Source: Coniella vitis
Lineage: Eukaryota > Ascomycota > Sordariomycetes > Diaporthales > Schizoparmaceae
DNA: 64,000 nt
Direction: 5' to 3'
NCBI GenBank assembly: GCA_011317545.1
Contig: WUJK01000007.1
Location: 930,001 to 994,000 of the forward strand
Positions 1 to 8,864 of the stretch are shown here, piece by piece. Under the pieces are notes generated by a model, which ran no database searches, had not been told where the DNA came from, and worked only from the letters and a program-made list of their open reading frames with translations. Numbering within the stretch: the stretch's first letter is position 1; each line of letters starts with the position of its first letter. Position numbers and translations under genes: made by a program.

Positions 1-99
1 CAGCATGCCTGGAAGTAGATCTATGCCTGCAGGTGAGATGGGAACTTGTTTGCCCGTGTGAAAGCTCATTGAATGAATGCTCGCTGATCCACCGGGCCC

Positions 100-1338
100 C
101 TGCTAGCCCTCTTATGCTTTTCGCGTGCGTCAAAGCTTCGCTCGTGTCCTTTTTCCCCTCTGGCAGGGCGAGAATGTCGTCCACAGTGACCGCTTGGCCA
201 GTCGCAATGGACCGATTAGCAGCAATGCCCCGTCAGGATCGACGCTGCGCCGCCCAGATGGCTTGCTGCGCGTCGATAACTCGTCCGACACGGGCTCCGC
301 AAACAGATCCTGCAGCAGAACCGAATCGCCGCCGCCGTGCGCCCCCTGGCTTTCCTCAAGCTCAATCTCGCGAGGCTTTTCAAACAGCGGCCGCAGCAGG
401 ATCGTCCTGCGCTCCAACGAGCCCTCGAGCTCGAGCCGCCCGCTCGTTGCGTTAAAGCTGGCGCGGAAGCCCTCCCAAGGCGCGCAGGCTGTCAGTCAGC
501 GAGCAGGTCATGACAGCGCCATTCTTGTAGCGCACCGGCAAGTTCAGGGTGTCCTCGATGCTGATTCCATCGCCAAAGACACTCTGGTTACGGTAGTAGG
601 CATCCTCGTGCTCGGCATCCAGATACATGCATGGGCTTGAGGTCCGCATTGCCGGCCATGTGCAGCGCAAAGGGATCTGTTGCGGCCACATGGCTCAAAG
701 GTGCTCTTGTGGACGAGCAGGCCCCGCTGTTGCGCTTGTCGCGGTGCCAGCGGCGGAAGTAGTTGGCGCCGTGGGACGTGTTTGAGCATCCACTCAAAGT
801 GGACGCTCGTGACCTTGCCAATGGCGCCAGACTGCAGGATCTCAAAGACCTTGGTGTTGTGGGGAGCATAGCGGTAGTTGAATATTCTGTCGACGGCTTT
901 GAGGATTTCCATGCACCGAGGAGCGTCGATGGGTCACTATTTCTCGGTCAGAAAACAAGTCCGAACAAGCATATTGGTGTCTGGGGCCAAGGACAACAGT
1001 CCTGGACGGACTTACTTGGCTTCTCGGTGATAACATCACAGCCGCACTCCAGAGCGCGCACAATGCAGATATTGAGCGTCCTGTCGGGGCCGGTGGTGAC
1101 GATGACCTCGTCTGGCTTGGCGCCAGCGGCAAGGTACGTGGGCACCCTTGCCGTGGCCGAGCGCGTCGAGTCTGCTGTTGGCATAGTCCATGCGCGTCTG
1201 GTTGGTGTCGCAGAGAGAGCGACAATCCGCGACGTCCTGTTGAAGTCGGTGGCGATGGCCGAGTAGGAGAAGATGGGACCGCCCGCCCGTGCCGACGAGG
1301 GCATGTCGCGTCTTCTTGGTCGTCGTGTCGGTGTTCAT
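100..1338 (-). pseudogene. Decayed Gfo/Idh/MocA-family NAD(P)-dependent oxidoreductase
   Basis: Read on the minus strand from an ATG at 1338, pieces of one oxidoreductase appear in order but jump between frames. A glycine-rich nucleotide-binding start (ALVGTGGRS) is followed by YSAIATDFNRTS, CDTNQTRMDYANSRLDALG, the typical DEVIVTTGPDRTLNICIVRA and GCDVITEKP. After a probable intron (GTAAGT donor near 1013, acceptor near 938) come the family signatures KAVDRIFNYRYAPHNTKV, HGANYFRRWHRDKRNSG, YLDAEHEDAYYRNQSVFGDG and NGAVMTCSLT. Frame changes are visible near 1275, 1210, 1140, 931, 775, 724, 628, 470 and 280. About 40-50 residues that normally follow the HK-STFE segment are missing near 695. 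Several frameshifts plus a deletion make a functional product very unlikely. The 3' limit is approximate. Assembly error is possible but would not explain the internal deletion. Confidence 0.85.
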
Positions 1339-1438
1339 GGCGGCGGCTGCAAGTGCCTCGTACAGAACTCACTGGGGAGAGCCATTTTGAGCGTGGAAAT
1401 GAGCTTGTTCTGGGCTTCTCAGAGGGACACACACGTAA

Positions 1439-1456
1439 ATATATATATATATATAT
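1439..1456. repeat. (AT)9 microsatellite
   Basis: Nine AT dinucleotides lie between the two decayed genes, about 100 bp upstream of the oxidoreductase start. Confidence 0.9.
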
Positions 1457-2182
1457 GTGCATCTGCTGCCAACCCTTGGAGGAGCGTGTGCCGTTGCGCC
1501 CAAACAGAAGTCGGCCGTCGTTAACCCGGAGCCGAGAATTGCCAGAATGGTCATTCTCGCCGGGGCGCTGCGCCTGCTGTGGGCCACCCACTGCAAGCCA
1601 CTGTGGGGGCCCCGAAGCCCACTGGTTCTCAGTGCTGCGGGCGCCTCTTGACGCACCCACAGCGGGTTCGGTCAGCAGCGTGTGGCTTGCTCATCCTGGG
1701 AAAACCTGGGGAAGGCCCTTCAGGGTCCACCCACTGGAAGCCCCAGTGAGCCAGTGGACAGGCTTGACGACCAATCTCGTGCTTGGCCATCCCCTCCTGT
1801 GACCACCAAGCAGAACTTGGCCAGCAGCCTTTGATCCAACGGTCCACGCACCACAGCGTCAAGCCAGACAAAGGAGTCACAGCTGATGCGCAGGCCACAT
1901 AGGATGCAGCAAGCTCGACATGGGCAGAGAAGATGAGGATGATGAAGAGAGGAGGGGAAGCTGGCCGTTGGCTTCTGGCCCTTGTTTTCTCTGCCTTTCG
2001 GGCTGCTCTCTCCTTTCTTACCCTGTGTATCTGTATGGGCATGGATATATATACCTTGACGTGGTCTGCGTGTTGGGTTTCATGAAAAAGGGCGGCCAGA
2101 CATTGTCCCTCTTACGGTCTCCATGGTACAATCTGCCTCTCGGTGAGCTGCCACAGGCATACAGCCGCTCTCTCATCTCAGC

Positions 2183-2850
2183 ATGGGCAAGAATACCGTG
2201 ACTGGAAACGAGATAGCCCCAGGGCCTGAGCGGACTGACGAACAATCACGGCGAGAAAAGGCTGCCGAGTCCTTGGCCAGCCATGAAGAGACCTCCTTTG
2301 CCTACGATGAGGAAAACGCCATCCTCTGCTGGGGCTCCTCCTTTGCCATCATGACAGCCTGCACAAGCTTCCGCTCCCTCATGGCAATGCGCTCCGTTCT
2401 GGGCTGCTTCGAGGCCATGATTGCCCCGTGCTGTGTTGCCTTTACCCAGACCTGGTGGCGCCGCTCAGAGCAGACTATGCGGACCAGTTACTGGCGCGCC
2501 ATGAACGGCGTCACTCTGATGATTGGCAGGCTCTTTACCTACGGATTGGGACATAACGACAGTGCGAATATGGTCAAGTATCAGATTGTACGTCCGTATT
2601 CTGGATATGCCTCTGTAGACTGCCAGTTTGAGGTTCACGGTCTGACTGACAAGTGTAATCCCAGATCTTCCTCTTTTGCGGTCTTCTCACCGTCGCTTCC
2701 TCGGTCATTGTCTTCATCCTCATTTCAGACTCGCCCATGGAAGCACGGTTTCTCTCAGATCGCGAAAGAGTCATTGCTAGGGAACGACTGCGAGCCAACC
2801 AGATGGGCATTACGTCGAGGAAATGGCGTTGTCCTCCATCGCAGCTATGA
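2183..2850 (+). pseudogene. Truncated MFS transporter remnant (Dal5-like anion:cation symporter family)
   Basis: The frame from ATG 2183 gives a hydrophilic N-terminus with a YDEEN motif. It then jumps directly to the third and fourth membrane-helix region of the allantoate-permease-like family (LMAMRSVLGCFEAMIAP, QTWWRRSEQTMRTSYW). An intron at 2588-2664 (GTACGT to CCCAG) joins in phase to IFLFCGLLTVASSVIVF and the family block SDSPMEARFLSDRERVIARERL, then NQMGITSRKW. A stop follows at 2848-2850. The first helices are lost between DEENAIL and CWGSS, and everything after the central loop, normally six more helices, is absent. Spliced length is about 195 residues against about 500 for the family. 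A non-functional remnant is by far the best reading. It is transcribed away from the decayed oxidoreductase, so the two once shared a promoter region. Confidence 0.8.
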
Positions 2851-3490
2851 GGGTCAGATTGGGCAGGATATGGTCCTGTGAGCCATACAGGACAGAATTA
2901 CTCTGCAAGTCCATTCGAAGAAACCCGAACGATGAGAAAAGAAAAAAAAAAGGGGGGGGGATGGAGGGTGCAATATAAAGTCATGAGAGATAGGAAAGGA
3001 TGAAAAGAGAAGAGAACGCCACGGGATACAGCCAAGAAAATCGATGAAAAATCTATAAACCTGAAGACCAGTCTCGCAAGTAGCATGGCTCTCATCGAAC
3101 GTTGAGGTTGTAAGAACATGAAAATCTGCCGCAGACTCGCAAAGACGCATGGCGGATGGAAGCGTGAAACAGCCATATTTGAAATAGAACAACCTTGATG
3201 AAACTTAGTCGAGAATGATAGTGCCACCAGTAGTGCATTGGCCGATATACTTGATCATCTACACGCTGGCTCCTATGGAGATTCACAAAAGCAAAGAATC
3301 ATTGGACAGCGAGGAACTGTACCAACAATAATAGTGACGAGGGAAATCATCATCATTCCGCCCAATTCAAATCTACAGACCAAACAGATAGGAGAATATT
3401 CTAATCATAACCAAACACAGTCAGGCCATCCCACATTCGCAAGTAACCAGGTCCAACTCGAGTACCATGTACCCTTCAAGTACTCTTCAG
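2851..3490. other. Intergenic, no gene seen
   Basis: This stretch between the MFS remnant and the 3' end of the GNAT gene contains A-rich and G-rich runs and no ORF that looks coding. Confidence 0.6.
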
Positions 3491-4405
3491 TCAAACCTCC
3501 ATACTTCTTCCACCCTTCTTCTCCACCACCCCACCACCACCACCACCACCGCCGCCGCCACCACGTCTAGCAGCCCACTCACGATCAAGAATTGAGAACA
3601 TGATCCGGTTATACCACTTGCAGTCAAAATAATACGCCTCCCTCTTGACCCCCTCCCGCACAAACCCAAGCGAGGTATACAGCTTGGCCGCGCGCTCGTT
3701 AAAGCTAAAACACGACAAGCGCACTGCGTGCATCCCTGCAACGCGAAACGCCCAGTCGAGCGCCCAGTTGACAGCCTCTGTGCCATATCCGCGGTCTTGG
3801 TGCGCAGAGGCAATCATGATACCCAGCGTGCACGAGCGGTGGTGCAATGTCAGAGCGTGGCAGGAGAGGGTGAGCCAGCCGATTGCTGTCAACGTAGGCG
3901 GGGAGGATGTCGACGAGGAACAATGGTTTGAGTCGCGGTCTGAAGACACGTCGTCCTCTTCGTCTTCATCCTCATCGATGCGGTTGCCGCCTTTTCCTCC
4001 TCTTCCTCCTCCTCCTCCTCCCCCGCCTCCCCCTGTTGCCCCCCGCCGGACGCCTTCTTCACGGCGGTGGGAAGTCTGAGTATTGTCGTGTTCGGGACGC
4101 AGGCAGATAATGACGGCGAGCAGGGACTTGACAAGGCTGGCCACGTCATTCTCCACATCTTCGGTTGTGACGGGCGCCAGGAGCCGATCGGTACTCTGCG
4201 CATAGTTTTCCGGCTCGTCCATGACCATGTCGCGCAAGAAGGCCGTGTGCTCAGGGCAGTTTTCGAGGGCGCGGAAGATGAGCCGCTTGGTGCGGAAGAG
4301 GCGGTCGAATGTGCTTGCTATGCGTTCGGGAGGGTCGCGCGCCATGTTGGACTGATGATGGACTTCCGGATATGTTGTCTTTCGGGGTTGTCCGTCTGCT
4401 TCCAC
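3491..4405 (-). CDS. GNAT-family N-acetyltransferase (RimJ/RimL-like)
   Basis: A 304-residue single-exon protein. The N-terminal half carries the first GNAT strand (RTKRLIFRALE, residues about 39-48). The acetyl-CoA binding motif A is at about residues 196-222: LGIMIASAHQ followed by QDRGYGTEAVNWALDWAF, where Q203-x-x-G-x-G is the pyrophosphate loop. The C-terminal block RLSCFSFNERAAKLYTSLGFVREG is typical of RimJ/RimL-type enzymes. The two halves are separated by an inserted linker with ten glycines (125-134), an acidic run and a Ser-rich part, and the protein ends in a second poly-Gly tract (282-292). Both are unusual for the family. The substrate cannot be predicted. An additional in-frame Met at residue 21 could be the real start. 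It ends about 640 bp past the MFS remnant. Confidence 0.82.
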   Translation of the reverse strand: MEADGQPRKTTYPEVHHQSNMARDPPERIASTFDRLFRTKRLIFRALENCPEHTAFLRDMVMDEPENYAQSTDRLLAPVTTEDVENDVASLVKSLLAVIICLRPEHDNTQTSHRREEGVRRGATGGGGGGGGGGRGGKGGNRIDEDEDEEDDVSSDRDSNHCSSSTSSPPTLTAIGWLTLSCHALTLHHRSCTLGIMIASAHQDRGYGTEAVNWALDWAFRVAGMHAVRLSCFSFNERAAKLYTSLGFVREGVKREAYYFDCKWYNRIMFSILDREWAARRGGGGGGGGGGGVVEKKGGRSMEV

Positions 4406-5474
4406 AAGAAGTGTGCACTGGGTAAAATGAACGTCTTGGGAAGCCTTGCTAGCTATGAAGCAGGTGGAACTTGGGGCGAGGGACGGCCTGCTCTTTGTGG
4501 CATTCAGGGGGAAAGCACTGGGGGGAGTCTCTGCCAGCCCAACCGCAGGTCCATCACTAGGACGTAACAGGCCACCGAAACGGAACTTGATACTTTCTTT
4601 TTTTTGGATTCTCCTTTCTTTTTCTTTTCTTGTCTTGCGCAGACATCCGAAAAGCGAGAGATGTGCGACCGTGACGTATCTTCAACGGGTGAGCCGTGTC
4701 TTGTTCGCTTCGGTTCTCGCGGACGTGGCTGATTTGGGCAGGTGAGCGCACAGCAAATGCGTATAACCCACACCACCACCACTACGTTTCCGTCAGGTTG
4801 TGCTTCTCGAAACACTCTTGAGCACTGGTATGCTGCATGCAGGTCCACATCGGCGTGCATAGTCTTTATCCAATCTTGGAATATTCGCTCCGGTCCAGCA
4901 ACACGCCTAAGTATCACCGTAGTAGATACATTCGGTGAACTCTAGAGACGAAATAGCGCTTCCAGAGTGAGAACGCAAAGGGCCAGAAATTTCGGGCGAA
5001 CATTCTCCAAGTCAGTGAGATGCATTTATTTGGTGAGCTTTGGTCGAGAAGCTGTAGATCGTGGTCGGAGAACCTGTGCAGTCCGTCCGCGAGAGGACGC
5101 GCAAGCCGACGCAACATTTCCTGATGCGTTAGCAAGCAAACAGACTCGTGCAAGGCTATGCGTAGAGTTGGTTGGTGGCAGATAAGCATTTCTGTGATCA
5201 GATCAGCCAGCGGCCTTAAGAAGAAACAAGAATGCCTGGATTTGTTTTGGAACAAACATCCACAAAGTATTTCCTTTCTTCTTGGATTAAAAATGCGAAA
5301 TATGATGCCGCCACCCTTTTCTATATGCACAACCCGCCCAGACGCCGATATATATATGCGCAGGAAATGTCGTCGTTTTGCGCTATGTTACAGCCCTATG
5401 ACCCTTTTCAAGGCAAGCATCGCAATTCTGATCCTTTATCCTTGCCGACAGTCTTTCCACAAGGGGTTTGTGTC
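4406..5474. other. Intergenic, no gene seen
   Basis: About 1.07 kb holding the 5' side of the GNAT gene and the 3' side of the COX14-like gene. Short ORFs are present but none has a recognisable motif or plausible splicing. Confidence 0.55.
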
Positions 5475-6524
5475 TTACCACAGCCATCCCTTCTTCTTTG
5501 GCTGTGCGTTCTCCGATTGTATAGCACTTGCAGCTGGCGCCTCAGTGCCAATACGGTCCAGTGGCCCGCCCGTCTGCTGGTTCTCCTTTTCCTTTTCAAA
5601 GGCCGCTCTTGCGCTTTCCAACATGGCCCTCTTCTCCTCGAGTGAACGTGGTGGTTGTGGGGCGGTTGCAGCCGCATCCGTCGCATTTGGCTCTTCGGCC
5701 TTTTTGGAGCTGGAAAACAAGCCCCACAGCTTGGAAGAGGTCGTCTGCGGCTGTGCGTCGGGTGTTGCTGCTACTGCGGGTGGTGGAGCGCTTTGATCGC
5801 TTGGTCTGTTAGCAAGGGGCTTTGGCGCGCTCAATATGCTGGGCATCTGGAAATCTTCGACTCTCGCATTGGCCTCGTCCACCATGGCAATCTGTTCGTC
5901 GGTTGCGTCGCCGCGCATGTACGCCAAGCGAGCGGCTTCAAGACTGTCGGCGGCCATTCTCTTTTGAGCTTCCAAAAAGTCGAGCTTGCGCTGGCGATTA
6001 TGTCGAAGCATGTCGTAAGCTGTGTAAGCCGTCATGAGACCCGCAATAGCTATTCTGATAGTTAGCTTTGATTCCCTCTATGATGCTGTATCTGTAGCTG
6101 CGGCCTAATCCAACAAGCTAGACGAGGAGGACGTACCCGTCAAGCCAACCAGGCTTATTACTGTGACTCTGTGTGCCGAGTCGAAAAACGGCCGCGACTT
6201 GGCCAGGATCTGATCGAAACGGGAAACCTTTGCATTCTTTGCAGCCTCGTGGGCAGCTCTTAACCGTGCAACGCGCTGTTCGGGTGTTTCGGTGCCTTCT
6301 GAGGGAGCGCCAGCCGATAGAGGTATTCTGGGACCTCTGGGCGCTGCCGAGGGAATAAACCGCGGCTTAGGAGCTGCTGCTCCTGACCCAAATTTAGAGG
6401 ATGCGTGTGGTGTGGTTGCAGTAAAGCGCGTTGCCGATGAAGCACTGCGTTCGCCGTCTTTGCCTGCCATTGTTGGAATTGGTGTTGAAGAAGGAAGTTT
6501 TCGACTCGAGTAATGCAGCTTCAA
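5475..6524 (-). CDS. COX14: COX14-like cytochrome c oxidase assembly protein
   Basis: Two exons, 6137-6524 and 5475-6049, are joined across a GTACGT..AATAG intron in phase 1 to give 320 residues. An alternative start at Met19 would give 302. The splice restores a single transmembrane segment, HRVTVISLVGLTAIAGLMTAYTA (about 118-140), followed by YDMLRHNRQRK, which matches the COX14 domain of filamentous fungi. In yeast Cox14 is a short inner-membrane factor that couples Cox1 synthesis to complex IV assembly. The fungal form is much longer, with a disordered Ser/Ala/Pro N-terminus before the domain. After it comes a helical stretch (DSLEAARLAYMRGDATDEQIAMVDEAN) and a charged tail ending in KKKGWLW. 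A mitochondrial location is inferred from the family. Confidence 0.8.
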
Positions 6525-7139
6525 GCGACTTGCGACTTGGTTTGAGGTATGGTAAGGCGAGAAAAGCAGCGCGTCGTCGTCGAAAGGGCGGGCAAATGGG
6601 TGTCGGTACAGGTCGAAAAGTTGAATGCATCATCAGAAGATTTTCCCCAAACCGCGAGCTCTCCAATCTCGCCCCTTGCCATTGGCCGGCTCGGCGGCAG
6701 TGGGCCCGCTGATGTTTTTCTGCCGCGCTTGTGCTTGAAATAACAGGCGGTCAATTTTGGGAGTTACCTCAGTTGGCAATACTAACTTGCGATTGACTAT
6801 GATTGTGCAAAGAAATTAGCCCGTTCCTGGCACCTAGAATGCTTCGGTCTGGAATTGATGGATAATATCAACATCTATCCCACAGTGTTTTTTTTGTTTT
6901 GTTTTTTTAGCGAGCTTCTCGTTGAAACGATATCAGGAACAGAACTGCCAAAGCCACACTACGGACTGCTTCCTCCTTCTCCTGGGTGCTATAATGCTTT
7001 TTTATTGCTTCATCTCCTCATGCACTAGCTTTGGGCATCAATTGGCACATGGCATGGACTGGACAGACACGTCGTAGTGTTTACAACGTCTGGGGCAGTC
7101 CATGCATCAAAGGGTCACCGGGTGTAGCCTCTTTACTAC
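6525..7139. other. Intergenic, no gene seen
   Basis: Upstream region of the COX14-like gene. It contains a T-rich run near 6887-6908 and no plausible coding sequence. Confidence 0.5.
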
Positions 7140-7963
7140 TCGGTGATTCCAATTGTCATTGCCGCCTTTTTGAGTCGAGCTTTGCCCTGAACATTGACAG
7201 TCCTTTCCGACCATGTATACTCCATTAGCGAGAATGCAAATTCTTCCGCAAGTATGTGCTCTGCGGCCATGGGTACAAGGTCCCTAATGGTGTATCGAGC
7301 CCCCGCGCAGGCCTGCACACTATTTCGGAAGCTGCATAGAAGGTGCGACGCATGCTGCACCGAACGGAAGGGGTCTTGTCCTTGAGCCTCTCAATTCCCC
7401 ATTGACAAACAACACCACAACCTATCATACAAGTTGTAGCTTGGGGGAATGTTCGTCTTGCCTGCCTATCAGGGATCCGTGACAATCGCCATGGCAGTGT
7501 TACCGCCCATATCGACCGGGGCATCGTGAGGCACGCTCATGAACGCATCGAGGCTGAGACGGTTGCCAAACGTAGAGGATCTACCGGTTGCCAGGTGGGG
7601 GTTCCCAGGACAATGGTCTGTATACTGTGCTTCCAGTGTCCTTTGCCTGGGTATAGGTGTCTACCGTTGAGTTTGTATTTAGCTAGGCATTAAACAACAT
7701 TGTCAGTCTCTCACATAATCTAGATATCGTCGTCTTTCAGCACAAACAAAGAGGCCATAACCAACATCAAGAACAAGTGATGAATACCTGACAGAGTCAA
7801 GCCAAGTCGCCAAGGACAGCATGGCGTGATGAACCAAACCATCAACAGCCAAAAGAGACCAGACTCGACAGAGTGAGGCATTTCTTATGTGCAGACCATC
7901 GATGGCATCACTTCGACAGACATCCAGGTAGGAAGGTGGTTGAGCATCCAGCCACAACAGCAA
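7140..7963 (-). pseudogene. Possible eroded gene of unknown family
   Basis: On the minus strand, several coding-looking fragments lie in order but are broken by stops and frame changes. One around 7580-7460 reads TGRSSTFGNRLSLDAFMSV and continues PHDAPVDMGGNTAMAIVTDP before a stop. A second ends at 7136 with YTIRDLVPMAAEHILAEEFA. An 86-residue ORF at 7703-7963 may belong upstream. I do not recognise the family, and no splicing I could find restores one frame. This could be a decayed gene or coincidence. Confidence 0.3.
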
Positions 7964-8864
7964 ACTAGTGAAAATCCAGACGGAAGCAATGGTTGAACCC
8001 CTGGCTACTGGGTGTTGGGCCTGCGGCCCTGATGATACTTAAGTACCTACTATGTAGTAGCCTTGGCATCGCAGAGGGAAGTCGCAGCACCTTATGCTCT
8101 TGCCTTGCACCGTTATGGTTTGTAACGCACCCGCTAGACAAGTAAATCATTTCGTGCCTCCAAGTTTGTCATCCTCACCACGATTTCTCGTCCATGCCAG
8201 CCACCTGCACTTTCGAGTCCAACTGCGCGATGCTGCATTGACTGCTGCGACCGATGCGAGCCGCCGCATGCCATGGACACCCTGACCCGCCCTTCCGCCA
8301 AGCAGAGCCCGGCTCAATCACCTCATCAGCGGCACGAGCTGCACTGCACCGGCGACGGGCCAACTCTGCCTCGACCGTGACCCTGTGATTCGCTCGTCAA
8401 GTCGCCAATCCCTCACCAAGCCGTTCTAGAAGCAGATTCCATCACCCAGCCCAACCGTGTATGGCCAAACTTTTGGCTGCAGTGTGTGTCGACTGGGAGC
8501 AAGGACAGGATAACCGCTTGTCATCAAATCAGAACCCAAAAGGATACACTCGCTAGGGCAAAAATCGACAAGAATCCCCACTTGTTGAACCCTTTTCACG
8601 CACCCAGTCTCGACCAGCCAGGTGCTCCTCCATAATAAATACTCTTCATACTGTACACCTTGTGTACACCAATCTACAGATACAGTTCTGCCTTCTCTTT
8701 TCGTCACTAAGGTTGCATGTTTCCACCCGCAACTGGAGCACAACCACTGCACGTCTGCCAACCGGCCTTCCTAAACAACTCTGCGGTACCCTGCCCAGAG
8801 GCAAGCCGGTGACCTAGCTCTGCCTCTGAGACCCTGTCTGCATGCCGTCGCTACCGCTGGCAAG
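7964..8864. other. Intergenic region upstream of the SmgGDS-like gene
   Basis: About 0.9 kb, pyrimidine-rich close to the start codon at 8865. No gene or strong motif was seen. Confidence 0.5.

Noticed and set aside
842..1660. Minus-strand ORF of 272 codons
   Set aside because: It overlaps the oxidoreductase remnant in the wrong frame, and its translation is low in complexity with no domain.
4504..4917. Minus-strand ORF of 137 codons with an N-terminal MHADVDLHAA segment
   Set aside because: It briefly looked like a small mitochondrial protein, but no Cys pattern or family motif holds up and the rest is Lys-rich low complexity.
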